A stretch of 44,484 nt of DNA from Gordonia hirsuta DSM 44140 = NBRC 16056 (GCF_000333015.1 NZ_BANT01000044.1:1-44484), one strand, 5' to 3'; shown: positions 16,050-25,068, numbered from the stretch's first letter. Numbers and translations are program-made. The notes: generated by a model from the sequence alone, not told the origin.

Positions 16050-18088
16050 GCGATCTGCCCGACGTTCCCGCGCTGCTGGCCGCCGCCGTCTCCGCATTGG
16101 GCGGCTCCCGCCGCCAGGGCCAGGTCGAGATGGCCACCGCGGTCGCCGAGGCCATCGACGAGGATCATCATCTGGCCGTGCAGGCCGGCACCGGCACCGG
16201 TAAGTCACTGGCCTATCTGGTTCCGGCGATCCGGCACGCGGTGGCCGCGCGGGAGACCGTCGTGGTCTCCACCGCGACCATCGCCCTGCAGCGTCAGCTG
16301 ACCGAGCGCGATCTGCCGCGGCTGGCTGCGGCGCTGACCGAGCCGCTGGGCCGAGAACCGGACTTCGCGATCCTCAAGGGCCGGGCCAACTATCTGTGTC
16401 TGAGCAAGATCCACGCCGGGGCCGCTCCCGAACCCGATGCGGAACTGTTCGACGCCTTCGACCTGTCCCGCATGGGCCGCGACATCACCCGACTGCGCGA
16501 ATGGGCAAGCCAGACCGAGACCGGCGACCGCGACGACCTGTCCCCCGGCGTCGACAACCGCTCCTGGCGCCAGGTCAGTGTCAGTTCACGCGAATGCGTG
16601 GGTGCGGCCGCGTGCGAGTTCGGTGAGGACTGCTTCGCCGAAGCCGCCCGTCGACGTGCCGCCCAGTCCGATGTGGTGGTCACCAACCACGCCATGCTGG
16701 CCATCGACGCGATGAGTCCGGCGAACATCCTGCCCGAACACCGCGTCGTGGTGATCGACGAGGCCCACGAGCTGGTCGACCGCATCACCGGGGTGAGCAC
16801 CGAGGAGATCTCGGCGGCCGGACTCACCCAGGTCAGTCGGCGCGCCGGCAAGCTGATCTCCACGCAGACCGCCGAATCGCTGGCCGGGGTGTCGGCGCAG
16901 TGGGAAGAACTGCTCGATCAGGCGCGGCTGGGCGAATGGATCCGGCTGCCCGCCGGCTCGGCCGAGTTGCTCGCCGGTCTGCGCGACCGGTTGTGGGAGG
17001 CGCGCACCGAGATCGCACCGACCGGGAAGAAGCCCGGCGATGCGGACGCGGCGGCGGCCCGGCAGATGGCCTTCAGCGCCGCGGAGAATCTGCACGACAC
17101 CGTCGTCCGGGTGCTGTCGGTGTTCGCCGAGCCCGAGGTGACCAAACGGCGCGATGTGGTCTGGGTGGCCGAGGAGCGTCTGCGCGGCGGCAATGTCCGG
17201 CGCACCCTCAACATCGCCCCGCTCTCGGTATCGGGGCTGTTGCGCACCTCGCTGTTCACCGATTCGACGGTGATCCTGACCTCGGCGACACTGACCATCG
17301 GCGGAAGCTTCAATGCACTCGCGCGGGCCTGGGGTCTACCACCGGAGTCCGCGGACACCGGCGCGGTGGGCTCGCCGGTGGTCGCCGAATACGCCGGCGC
17401 CGAAAAGCCCTCCTGGCGCGGCCTGGACGTGGGCTCGCCGTTCGACTATCCCCGCTCGGCGATCCTGTACGTCGCCAAAGCACTACCTCCGCCGGGGCGC
17501 GACGGCCCCACCGAAGCTTCCCTGGACGAGATGGCCGACCTGATCAACGCCGCCGGCGGCCGGACCCTGGGGCTGTTCTCCTCGATGCGCGCGGCCACCG
17601 CGGCCGCCGAGGCCTTGCGCGAACGCCTGGGCGTGCCCATCCTCTGCCAGGGCGAGGACACCACCTCCGCGTTGATCGAGACCTTCGCCGCCGACGAGCC
17701 GACCTGCCTGTTCGGCACGCTGAGCCTGTGGCAGGGCGTCGACGTTCCCGGCCCGGCTCTGCGGCTGGTCCTGATCGACCGCATCCCGTTCCCCCGGCCC
17801 GACGATCCGTTGCTGGCCGCACGCCAGCGGGAGATCGATGCGCACGGCGGTAACGGCTTCCTGGCGGTCTCGGCCAACCACGCCGCACTGCTGCTGGCCC
17901 AGGGCGCCGGGCGCCTCCTGCGTGCCGACGGTGACCGCGGAGTGGTCGCCGTCCTCGACTCGCGGCTGGCCACCGCGCGCTACGGCAACTATCTGGTCGC
18001 CGGGCTGCCCCCGTTCTGGCGGACCACCGATCCGGCCGCGGTGCGGGCGGCCCTGCGCCGCCTGACCACCGGGGTACCGGCGTCGTGA
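16046..18088 (+). CDS. dinG: ATP-dependent DNA helicase, DinG/XPD-like
   Basis: A 680-residue superfamily 2 5'-3' helicase. Walker A is AGTGTGKS (Lys53), the Walker B box reads D238-E-A-H241, and four cysteines (C118, C184, C190, C196) lie where DinG/XPD proteins hold a 4Fe-4S cluster. The C-terminal half contains the segments LTSATLTIGG and FGTLSLWQGVD and the final motif HAALLLAQGAGRLLRADGDRG. Likely role: resolving R-loops and DNA secondary structure during repair. Start GTG 16046 and stop 18088 both overlap neighbouring genes by 4 nt, so pncB-pncA-dinG-glgB looks like one transcription unit. Matches Rv1329c. Confidence 0.92.
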   Translation: MSDLPDVPALLAAAVSALGGSRRQGQVEMATAVAEAIDEDHHLAVQAGTGTGKSLAYLVPAIRHAVAARETVVVSTATIALQRQLTERDLPRLAAALTEPLGREPDFAILKGRANYLCLSKIHAGAAPEPDAELFDAFDLSRMGRDITRLREWASQTETGDRDDLSPGVDNRSWRQVSVSSRECVGAAACEFGEDCFAEAARRRAAQSDVVVTNHAMLAIDAMSPANILPEHRVVVIDEAHELVDRITGVSTEEISAAGLTQVSRRAGKLISTQTAESLAGVSAQWEELLDQARLGEWIRLPAGSAELLAGLRDRLWEARTEIAPTGKKPGDADAAAARQMAFSAAENLHDTVVRVLSVFAEPEVTKRRDVVWVAEERLRGGNVRRTLNIAPLSVSGLLRTSLFTDSTVILTSATLTIGGSFNALARAWGLPPESADTGAVGSPVVAEYAGAEKPSWRGLDVGSPFDYPRSAILYVAKALPPPGRDGPTEASLDEMADLINAAGGRTLGLFSSMRAATAAAEALRERLGVPILCQGEDTTSALIETFAADEPTCLFGTLSLWQGVDVPGPALRLVLIDRIPFPRPDDPLLAARQREIDAHGGNGFLAVSANHAALLLAQGAGRLLRADGDRGVVAVLDSRLATARYGNYLVAGLPPFWRTTDPAAVRAALRRLTTGVPAS

Positions 18089-19956
18089 GCGGGCCCGCCC
18101 GGCTCGCCGATCCCCTGTGGGCCCGCCTGGGCTCGCACCCGCTCCCCGGAGCTCCCGGAGATCCGGCGCGCACCGTGTTCGCCGTCTGGGCGCCCAATGC
18201 CCGCGCGGTGAGCGTCTTCGGCGACTTCGACGGGTGGGACGGCGACCGTCATCGTCTGCACCGCGGACCCGACGGCATCTGGACCACGACGGTGCCCGGC
18301 GCGACCGTCGGCATGCGCTACAAGTACCGGATCACCGGCGCCGACGGCGTGGTCCGCGATAAGGCCGATCCCCTCGCCCGGGCGACCGAATGCCCGCCGG
18401 AGACCGCGTCGGTGATCGTCGGCGCGTCGTCGTACCGCTGGCACGACGACGCCTGGCTCGCCCGCCGCGTCCAAACCGATCTGACCACCGCGCCGCTGTC
18501 GATCTACGAGGTGCACCTGCCGTCCTGGCGCCCCGGGCTCGGCTACCGGGAACTGGCCGTCGCGCTAGGCGACTACCTGCAGGCGCTCGGCTTCACCCAT
18601 GTGCAGCTGCTACCGATCACCGAACATCCCTACGGCGGCTCCTGGGGATATCAGGTCGGCTCCTACTTCGCTCCGACCACGCGGCTGGGGACCGCCGACG
18701 ACTTCCGGTTCTTCGTCGATCACCTGCACACCCGCGGACTGGGGGTCCTGCTGGACTGGGTGCCCGCACATTTCCCGAAGGACGATTTCGCGCTGGGCAG
18801 CTTCGACGGCACCCCGCTGTACGAGCACGCCGATCCACTGCGCCGCGAACAGCCCGACTGGGGCACCTACGCCTTCAACCTGGGGCGCGCGGAGATCCGC
18901 GAATTCCTGATCGCCAGCGCACTGTACTGGTGCTCGCAGTTCCACCTGGACGGTCTGCGCGTCGATGCGGTCGCGGCCATGCTCTACCTGGACTACTCGC
19001 GCGGACCCGGCCAATGGCAGCCCAATGCCCGCGGAACCCATGAGAACGACGAGGCCGTCGACTTCCTCCGCGAACTCAACGACGCCGTGCACCGCGAGAT
19101 CCCCGGGGCGGTCACCATCGCCGAGGAGTCCAGCGCCTGGCCCGGGGTCACCGCGTCCACCGCCGACGGCGGGCTGGGTTTCGATTTCAAGTGGAACCTG
19201 GGCTGGATGAACGATGTCCTGGACTTCGTGAGCCTGCCGCATCATCGCCGCGGCTGCGCCCAGGCGCAGCTGGTGTTCCCGCTGACCTACGCCGGTGCCG
19301 AACACTTTGTCCTGCCGCTGAGCCACGACGAGGTGGTACACGGGAAAGGCACCCTGTGGTCGCGGCAGCCCGAGGGGTCCGACCGGGCCGCCGGCGTCCG
19401 CGCCCTGCTGGCCTACCAGTGGGCGCACCCGGGCAAGCAGCTGCTGTTCATGGGACAGGAGTTCGGCCAGATCACCGAATGGTCCGATACCGACGGCCCC
19501 GACTGGGCACTGCTAGAGCAGTCCGAACACGCCGGCATCGCGCGCGTGGTGACCGACTTGAACCGGCTGCATCGCTGTTTTCCGGCGCTGCACGGTCTCG
19601 ACGGCCGGGCCCGCGGCTTCGACTGGCTCGATGCGCTCGATACCACCAACACCGTGGTCGGATTCCTGCGGCTGTCGGCCGATCCGGACGAGCCCGGCGG
19701 AACGCTGGCGTGTGTGTTCAACTTCTCCCAGCGTGATCTGCACGACTACCGGCTGGGCCTGCCCGGACCGGTCCGTAACTGGACCGAGGTCCTCAACACC
19801 GGTGCGGCCGATTACGGCGGCACCGGTGTGGGCAACCTCGGTGCGGTACGGACCGAGCCGATCGGCAGCCACGGACGCTCGCACAGCGCCCGGTTGACCC
19901 TGCCGGCCGAATCAACTGTCTTCTTCACCCCGCAGCACGGACCACCGCAGCACTGA
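18085..19956 (+). CDS. glgB: 1,4-alpha-glucan branching enzyme
   Basis: A 623-residue GH13 enzyme that makes alpha-1,6 branches in glycogen or alpha-glucan. An early carbohydrate-binding (CBM48) domain holds VFGDFDGWDGDRH. Catalytic residues are D294 (LRVDAVAAML), E347 (AEESSAW) and D415 (SHDEVVHGKGTL). The protein is about 100 residues shorter than the usual 730-residue GlgB because the extra N-terminal domain is absent; it begins directly before the CBM48 region. It starts by GTGA overlap with dinG. In M. tuberculosis glgB follows glgE; neither glgE nor glgP is present here. Confidence 0.93.
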   Translation: MSGPARLADPLWARLGSHPLPGAPGDPARTVFAVWAPNARAVSVFGDFDGWDGDRHRLHRGPDGIWTTTVPGATVGMRYKYRITGADGVVRDKADPLARATECPPETASVIVGASSYRWHDDAWLARRVQTDLTTAPLSIYEVHLPSWRPGLGYRELAVALGDYLQALGFTHVQLLPITEHPYGGSWGYQVGSYFAPTTRLGTADDFRFFVDHLHTRGLGVLLDWVPAHFPKDDFALGSFDGTPLYEHADPLRREQPDWGTYAFNLGRAEIREFLIASALYWCSQFHLDGLRVDAVAAMLYLDYSRGPGQWQPNARGTHENDEAVDFLRELNDAVHREIPGAVTIAEESSAWPGVTASTADGGLGFDFKWNLGWMNDVLDFVSLPHHRRGCAQAQLVFPLTYAGAEHFVLPLSHDEVVHGKGTLWSRQPEGSDRAAGVRALLAYQWAHPGKQLLFMGQEFGQITEWSDTDGPDWALLEQSEHAGIARVVTDLNRLHRCFPALHGLDGRARGFDWLDALDTTNTVVGFLRLSADPDEPGGTLACVFNFSQRDLHDYRLGLPGPVRNWTEVLNTGAADYGGTGVGNLGAVRTEPIGSHGRSHSARLTLPAESTVFFTPQHGPPQH

Positions 19957-20001
19957 CCGCCGCAGCCGCGATTCGATGACGCCAGGATCAGTTCTGCAGG
20001 A

Positions 20002-20931
20002 TCAGTACAGGGCGGCGGCGAGCTTGCGCCGGGCCGCCACCACCATGGGATCAGCCGGATCGAACAACTCGAAGAGCTCGAGCAGTCGTGTGCGCGCACG
20101 GTCCTTCTCGTCACCGGCGGTGCTGCGCACCACCGTCAGCACCCGCTCGAAAGCGGCCTCGGGTTGCTGGCTGAGCAACAGCACATCGGCGGCGGCCAAC
20201 TGCGCATCGACGTCGTGCGGTGCGGCGGTGTCGACGATGCCCGGGTCGTGGGCCTGGGCCCGCAGGATGAATTCGAGGTTGCGCACCGCGGCCTGTGCCT
20301 CGGCGTGACCGGGATCGGCGGTGACGACGGCACGGTAGGCGGCCAGCGCCCCGTCCAGGTCGCCGTCGTTCATCAGCTGCTCGGCGGCGACCATCCGCGG
20401 ATCTTCGGGGGTGGCCGCCGGAGTGGGTGCACCGCCGCCGACCATGCCGCCCACCTTTGCGAAGATCTCGTCGAGCCAGCCCTGAATCTGCGCTTCGGGC
20501 TGCGGCCCGCTGAAGGCCGAGACCGGCTGGCCGCCGGCCAGTGCGACCACCGTCGGCACCGACTGGACCCCGAAGGCCTGCGCGATGGCCGGACTGACGT
20601 CCACATCGACCCGGGCCAGCAGCCACTGCCCACCGGCCCGCTGGGCGAGCCCGGCGAGCACCGGCGAGAGTTCCAGGCATTCCAGCGAGCGCGTCGAATA
20701 CAGTTCGACCACGACCAGCTGTTCCTGCGAACGACCGACGACGGCCTCGAAATTGGCCTCGGTCACCTCGGTCACGCCGGGGCCGCCGGCGGCGGCGCCG
20801 GACGCTCCTGCGGCGGCTTGGCGAGAGGCCTCTGCCTTGGCGGCGAGGGCCGACAGATCAACGGCTCCGGACATGGCGGCCGCGGCCTGAATACCGGCCG
20901 CCGCCTGCTGGCGATTCCTCGGGTTAGTCAC
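20002..20931 (-). CDS. thioredoxin-fold/TPR protein, CnoX/YbbN-like (Rv1324-like)
   Basis: A 309-residue protein with a low-complexity Ala-rich N-terminus (residues 1-50), a thioredoxin fold (about 55-165) and a C-terminal TPR-like helical region (about 180-309). The active-site position reads RSLECLELSP, so the usual CxxC is SxxC: the first cysteine is Ser and the second is kept. E. coli CnoX (YbbN) also has SxxC and acts as a chaperone rather than a disulfide reductase; a similar holdase role is inferred. GTG 20931 overlaps the stop of the upstream DUF3817 gene (GTGA). Confidence 0.8.
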   Translation of the reverse strand: MTNPRNRQQAAAGIQAAAAMSGAVDLSALAAKAEASRQAAAGASGAAAGGPGVTEVTEANFEAVVGRSQEQLVVVELYSTRSLECLELSPVLAGLAQRAGGQWLLARVDVDVSPAIAQAFGVQSVPTVVALAGGQPVSAFSGPQPEAQIQGWLDEIFAKVGGMVGGGAPTPAATPEDPRMVAAEQLMNDGDLDGALAAYRAVVTADPGHAEAQAAVRNLEFILRAQAHDPGIVDTAAPHDVDAQLAAADVLLLSQQPEAAFERVLTVVRSTAGDEKDRARTRLLELFELFDPADPMVVAARRKLAAALY

Positions 20932-21329
20932 TCCGAGATCTTCTCATAACCGTCGGCCGCCGAGATCGGGGTCTGGTCCAGATACCCCTTGCGCTGCGCC
21001 CACCACTCGAACAGCAGCGTGAAGAACGGCGGGATCGAGGCGAGCAGCGCCAGGACGGTCACCTTGCGGCTCCAGCCCAGCTCCACCGCCGTCCAGCCGG
21101 TGATGCCCAGGTAGAGCATGAACGCGATGCCGTGCAGCATGCCGGGCACCATCGTCGCGCTGTCGATATCGGCCCCGTACTTGAAGCCCATGCCGATGAT
21201 CAGCAGGGCCCAGGTGATCGCCTCGACGAGGGCGATCAGCCGGAAGCGCGGTGCAGGCTGGGCCACATCGAACCAGCGGAGGAACCAGGTGCTGCGGACC
21301 TGCGGGTCCGCGGTATTCGTTTCAGTCAT
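20928..21329 (-). CDS. DUF3817 membrane protein, second copy
   Basis: A 133-residue membrane protein with three hydrophobic segments and the DUF3817-type stretch PGMLHGIAFMLYLGITGW, then LLASIPPFFTLLFEWWAQ before a charged tail. It parallels the 4837-5241 protein (HGWIYVLYL, IPFLSFWFEH) but is clearly diverged. Start ATG 21329 has GATGAGAAG upstream; the open frame beyond it is non-coding-like. It lies 77 nt downstream of the thiolase gene on the same strand and overlaps the CnoX-like gene. Function unknown. Confidence 0.8.
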   Translation of the reverse strand: MTETNTADPQVRSTWFLRWFDVAQPAPRFRLIALVEAITWALLIIGMGFKYGADIDSATMVPGMLHGIAFMLYLGITGWTAVELGWSRKVTVLALLASIPPFFTLLFEWWAQRKGYLDQTPISAADGYEKISE

Positions 21330-21406
21330 CTTCTCATCAGTCAGGTGTTCAGGCGGCCGCGCTCGGTGCGGCCGTCTTCTGTTCGGTCGTGGTGTTCCCG
21401 GGGCGC

Positions 21407-22600
21407 TCAGGCCTTCGGAACCCGCACGATCAGGGCGTCGCCCTGGCCGCCGGCACCGCACAGCGCCGCGGCACCGATACCGCCGCCGCGCTTGCGCAGC
21501 TCATTGGCCAGGTGCAGCACGATCCGCGCTCCGGAGACACCGATCGGGTGGCCCAGGGCGATGGCACCGCCGTTGACGTTGACGATCTCCGGATCGATGC
21601 CCAGCTTGCGGGTGGAGGCCAGGCCGACCACCGCGAAGGCCTCGTTGATCTCCACCAGGTCCAGATCGGCCGGGCTGATGCCCTCGCGCTCGCAGGCGCG
21701 GGCGATCGCATTGGCAGGCTGCTCCTGCAGCGAGGAGTCCGGGCCGGCGACGACGCCGTGGGCGCCGATCTCGGCCAGCCAGGTCAGGCCCTGCTCCTGT
21801 GCCTTGGCCTTGCTCATCACCACCACGGCGCAAGCGCCGTCGGAGATCTGCGAGGCGTTGCCGGCGGTGATGGTGCCGCCCTTGCGGAAGGCCGGGCGCA
21901 GACCGGCCAGCGAATCGGCGGTGGTGTCGGCGCGCACGCCCTCGTCGACGGTGAACTGCACCGGATCCCCCTTGCGCTGCGGGATCGAGACCGCGACGAT
22001 CTCCTCGTCGAAAGCCCCCTTGGCGGCGGCCTCGGCGGCCAGCCGGTGGCTGCGCGCGGCGATCTCGTCCTGCTCCTCGCGGGTGAAGCCGTCGGTGTCG
22101 TTGCCTTCCTCGGTCAGTCCGCCCATCGGCTGATCGGTGAAGACGTCGTGCAGGCCGTCGAAGGCCATGTGGTCCACCAGTTCGGTGTTGCCGTACTTGA
22201 AGCCGCCGCGGCTGCCGGCCAGCAGGTGCGGTGCCTGCGTCATCGACTCCTGGCCGCCGGCGACGACGCACTCGAACTCGCCGGCGCGGATCAGCTGATC
22301 GGCCAGGGCGATCGCGTCGATGCCCGACAGGCACATCTTGTTGATCGACAGCGCCGGGACGTCCCAGCCGATCCCGGCCTTCACCGCGGTCTGCCGCGCG
22401 GGCATCTGGCCGGCACCGGCGGTGAGCACCTGGCCCATGATCACGTAGTCGACCTCCGAGGCCGGGACGCCGGACTTCTCGAGCGCACCCTTGACGGCGA
22501 TCGCGCCCAGATCGACGGCCGAGAAGCCCTTCAGCGAGCCCATCAGGCGACCGAACGGGGTGCGGGCACCGGAGACGATGACGGTGGTGTTATCGGACAT
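21407..22600 (-). CDS. fadA4: acetyl-CoA C-acetyltransferase (thiolase), FadA4-like
   Basis: A 397-residue biosynthetic-type thiolase condensing two acetyl-CoA to acetoacetyl-CoA, or running the reverse. The nucleophile is C90 (INKMCLSG), with H351 ([11 protein letters not shown]) and C381 (CGAGGQGDA) completing the site. Full length with no gaps. An AGGAG lies 10 bases before the ATG, unlike several leaderless neighbours. Position matches Rv1323 (fadA4), divergent from a methylmalonyl-CoA epimerase gene with 127 nt between start codons. Confidence 0.93.
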   Translation of the reverse strand: MSDNTTVIVSGARTPFGRLMGSLKGFSAVDLGAIAVKGALEKSGVPASEVDYVIMGQVLTAGAGQMPARQTAVKAGIGWDVPALSINKMCLSGIDAIALADQLIRAGEFECVVAGGQESMTQAPHLLAGSRGGFKYGNTELVDHMAFDGLHDVFTDQPMGGLTEEGNDTDGFTREEQDEIAARSHRLAAEAAAKGAFDEEIVAVSIPQRKGDPVQFTVDEGVRADTTADSLAGLRPAFRKGGTITAGNASQISDGACAVVVMSKAKAQEQGLTWLAEIGAHGVVAGPDSSLQEQPANAIARACEREGISPADLDLVEINEAFAVVGLASTRKLGIDPEIVNVNGGAIALGHPIGVSGARIVLHLANELRKRGGGIGAAALCGAGGQGDALIVRVPKA

Positions 22601-22715
22601 GGGGTGAGTACTCCTAGAGAACGGGGTCGAACCGACGACAGGATCTGACCGAGGCCAGGGACTGCCCGAAGCCAGGGAAAGCCGACCTCGCGATAAGGCA
22701 GTATGCGTTCAACGC

Positions 22716-22721
22716 TACCGT
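22716..22721 (+). promoter_or_regulatory. -10 box of a leaderless promoter for the epimerase gene
   Basis: TACCGT, then six bases (GGTTGC), then ATG 22728. The hexamer is the same as that of the lprD-like gene at 4411. Confidence 0.5.
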
Positions 22722-22727
22722 GGTTGC

Positions 22728-23207
22728 ATGAGCAATTCCTCCCCTCAAGACGTGAACCAGGCCACTGCCGCGATGCGCGGCGCCGGCGATCTGGTCGTAG
22801 CCATCGATCACGTCGGTATCGCCGTGCCCGACCTGGACGCGGCCCTGCAGTGGTACGGAGCCAATCTGGGCTTTGTGAATCTGCACGAGGAGATCAACCA
22901 GGAGCAGGGCGTCCGCGAGGCCATGGTCGGACCGGCCGGCGGCCACGGTGCGGTGATCCAGCTGCTGGCTCCGCTCGACGAGACCTCCACCATCGCCAAG
23001 TTCCTCGATCGCAACGGCCCGGGACTGCAGCAGTTGGCGGTGCGGGTCACCGATATCGATGCCGTCGCCGCGGTGCTGACCGCCAACGGCGTGCGTCTGC
23101 TCTACCCCGAACCCAAGCGCGGCACCGCCGATTCGCGGATCAACTTCGTCCACCCCAAGGACGCCGGCGGGGTTCTGCTGGAGTTGGTCGAACCCGCGGA
23201 ACACTGA
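22728..23207 (+). CDS. mce: methylmalonyl-CoA epimerase (VOC family)
   Basis: A 159-residue vicinal-oxygen-chelate fold protein. The start of the core reads AIDHVGIAVPDLDAALQWY with the first metal histidine, followed by GHGAVIQLLAP and near the C-terminus FVHPKDAGGVLLELVE with the last metal ligands. It interconverts (2S)- and (2R)-methylmalonyl-CoA in propionate metabolism. Equivalent to Rv1322A. It carries a 25-residue polar N-terminal extension before the fold. ATG 22728 is supported by a -10 box six bases upstream. Confidence 0.88.
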   Translation: MSNSSPQDVNQATAAMRGAGDLVVAIDHVGIAVPDLDAALQWYGANLGFVNLHEEINQEQGVREAMVGPAGGHGAVIQLLAPLDETSTIAKFLDRNGPGLQQLAVRVTDIDAVAAVLTANGVRLLYPEPKRGTADSRINFVHPKDAGGVLLELVEPAEH

Positions 23208-23284
23208 GTCACACCAGTCACACCGTTACCAAAACGCAGCACAACACGCCGTCGATGATCCACGACATCGCCGTGTCGTGCGCC

Positions 23285-23290
23285 TAATGT
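23285..23290 (+). promoter_or_regulatory. -10 box of a leaderless promoter for the DivIVA-like gene
   Basis: TAATGT, then seven bases (TGCCCAC), then ATG 23298. The 90-nt gap after the epimerase gene holds no other obvious signal. Confidence 0.5.
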
Positions 23291-23297
23291 TGCCCAC

Positions 23298-24269
23298 ATG
23301 TCAGCACCCGGTCAGCGTCAAAGCCCCTTCTCGATCGTCATGCGCGGCTACGACCGCGATCAGGTCACCGACCACATCCGCCAGCTCGAAGCCGATCTGG
23401 CGATGATGGCCGCGGACCGCGATTCCGCGCACGCCCACGCCGACGAGCTTCTCGGTCACCTCGACCAGTCGCGCGCCCAGATCGCCGGCATGCAGTCCGA
23501 TATCGAGGCCCTCTCGGTGCCGCCGACCACAGTCACCGGGATGAGCGAGCGGCTTTCGCGGATGCTGACCCTGGCCACCGAGGAGGCCGGCGAGATCCGC
23601 AGCACCGCCCACGAGGAAGCCGCCGAGGTCCTCTCGGTCGCCCGCCAGGAGGCACAGTCCGCGCTCGCCGAGGCCGACAGCGCGGCCGCGCGGACCCTCG
23701 AGCTGGCCCAGGAGCAGGCCGACAAGATCATCAGCGAGGCCGAGGCGCAGGCCGCCGCCGCGCAGACCGAGGCGCAGGAGACCACCGACCGCATCGCTGC
23801 CGACCGTGCCGCCGCCGATCGCGAGATCGCCGCAGCGCTGGAGCAGGCCCGGAAGCAGGCCGACGAGATCGTCGCCGCCGCACAGGACGATGCTGCCGGC
23901 CTGCGCGGCGCCGCCCATCACGTGGCCACCGCCCGGCTGACCCGTTCGCGGGATCTGGCTCAGGCCGCACACGGCGCCCACCAGCAGATCCTCGATCACC
24001 TCGACGCCCTGCGCGATCATCTCAAGGCACTGCCGGCAGCACTGGAGCTGTCCGACGACGAGCGCGCCCTGGTGGCGACCACCCAGGCCGACGATCTGGA
24101 TCTGCTCAACCGGACCCTGGTCGGTCGCGACCGGTTCGACGCCGCGGATTTTCATCCCGGCCTGGAGACCACCGATGTCCTCGATGCGGTCGACGACGAG
24201 TACACCGAGGATCTGCTTGAGGACTTCGATTCCGACCAGCAGCAGGATCATCCGCGGGCGAGCGCCTGA
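23298..24269 (+). CDS. DivIVA-like coiled-coil protein
   Basis: A 323-residue, very Ala/Glu/Gln-rich protein. The N-terminus SPFSIVMRGYDRDQVTDHI resembles the membrane-binding DivIVA domain (F-x-x-x-x-R-G-Y-D). Residues about 30-60 and 85-250 are predicted long coiled coil with repeated AEAQAAAAQTEAQE-like heptads, and the C-terminus (about 270-323) is acidic. Such proteins organise polar or septal cell-wall growth in actinobacteria, but this is not a full match to Wag31 and no specific role is claimed. It converges with nucS, with a strong hairpin between. Confidence 0.75.
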   Translation: MSAPGQRQSPFSIVMRGYDRDQVTDHIRQLEADLAMMAADRDSAHAHADELLGHLDQSRAQIAGMQSDIEALSVPPTTVTGMSERLSRMLTLATEEAGEIRSTAHEEAAEVLSVARQEAQSALAEADSAAARTLELAQEQADKIISEAEAQAAAAQTEAQETTDRIAADRAAADREIAAALEQARKQADEIVAAAQDDAAGLRGAAHHVATARLTRSRDLAQAAHGAHQQILDHLDALRDHLKALPAALELSDDERALVATTQADDLDLLNRTLVGRDRFDAADFHPGLETTDVLDAVDDEYTEDLLEDFDSDQQQDHPRASA

Positions 24270-24304
24270 GGTATTGAGCGCTTCGGCCGGATAGCGTTCA
24301 CCCG

Positions 24305-24344
24305 CCGAGTTCCGGTTCTGCCGTTCAGAAGAGCCGGAACTCGG
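24305..24344. terminator. strong hairpin between the convergent DivIVA-like and nucS genes
   Basis: The arms CCGAGTTCCGG (24305-24315) and CCGGAACTCGG (24334-24344) are perfect inverted repeats of 11 bp. The stem extends by one G-U pair and three further pairs (TTCT against AGAG) to 15 bp around a 10-base loop. The right arm lies inside the last codons of nucS, and the nucS stop is in the stem-loop. A bidirectional terminator is the simplest reading. Confidence 0.65.
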
Positions 24345-25008
24345 TGCTTTCCGTCCCGCGTAGGCGGTCGTAGTCGAGCGTCACACACCGGATGCCCCGA
24401 TCGGTGGCCAGCGTCTTGGCCTGCGGCTTGATCTGCTGAGCGGCGAAGATACCGGCCACCGGGGCAAGCGTCGCATCACGGTTGAGCAGTTCCAGGTAGC
24501 GCGTGAGTTGTTCGACGCCGTCGATCTCGCCGCGCCGTTTGATCTCCACCGCGACGGTCTGCCCATCGGCATCCCGGCACAGCAGGTCCACCGGCCCGAT
24601 CGCGGTCATGTATTCCCGGCGGATCAGCGTGTACCCCTCGCCCAGGGTCTGCACATGTTCGGCGAGCAGCTCTTGCAGATGCGCTTCGACGCCGTCTTTG
24701 ACCAGTCCTGGATCCACACCGAGCTCATGGGAGGAGTCGTGCTCGATCTGGTTGACCGTGATACGCAGTTGCTCGCCCGCCTTGTTCTCCACCACCCAGA
24801 GCGCCTGGGCATCGGTGTCCTGCGGCGCGGGTTCCTCGGTGAGCCAGCACGGCGGGCTCATCCAGTTCAGCGGTTTGTAGGCACGGTCGTCGGCATGGAC
24901 ACTGACCGAGCCGTCGGACTTGATCAATAGGAGACGGCGGGCCATCGGCAGGTGCGCCGTCAGGCGGCCCACATAGTCGACCTGGCATTCGGCAATCACG
25001 AGTCGCAC
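24325..25008 (-). CDS. nucS: mismatch-specific endonuclease NucS/EndoMS
   Basis: A 227-residue enzyme that makes double-strand cuts at DNA mismatches and supports non-canonical mismatch repair in actinobacteria and archaea. An N-terminal DNA-binding domain ([21 protein letters not shown]) precedes the PD-(D/E)xK nuclease core, seen as [12 protein letters not shown] then [16 protein letters not shown]. The end FRLF is a likely sliding-clamp-binding tail. Start GTG 25008 ([12 protein letters not shown]) has TACGCT six bases upstream; the 12 extra codons upstream are not homologous. Matches Rv1321. Confidence 0.92.
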   Translation of the reverse strand: MRLVIAECQVDYVGRLTAHLPMARRLLLIKSDGSVSVHADDRAYKPLNWMSPPCWLTEEPAPQDTDAQALWVVENKAGEQLRITVNQIEHDSSHELGVDPGLVKDGVEAHLQELLAEHVQTLGEGYTLIRREYMTAIGPVDLLCRDADGQTVAVEIKRRGEIDGVEQLTRYLELLNRDATLAPVAGIFAAQQIKPQAKTLATDRGIRCVTLDYDRLRGTESTEFRLF

Positions 25009-25014
25009 GTCTTC

Positions 25015-25020
25015 AGCGTA
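25015..25020 (-). promoter_or_regulatory. -10 box of a leaderless nucS promoter
   Basis: On the minus strand TACGCT is followed by six bases (GAAGAC) and GTG 25008. It lies in the 60-nt gap after the N-monooxygenase gene, so nucS can be transcribed separately from the iron locus. Confidence 0.5.
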
Positions 25021-25068
25021 GCCATCGCCTCGGGGCCGGCCCACCCACGGGGCAGGCGGCTCGAACCG

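Noticed and set aside
19983..20006. Direct repeat CAGGATCAGT twice around the end of the CnoX-like gene
   Set aside because: Two 10-bp copies, one including the stop codon, without further copies or symmetry. Likely chance or a small duplication.
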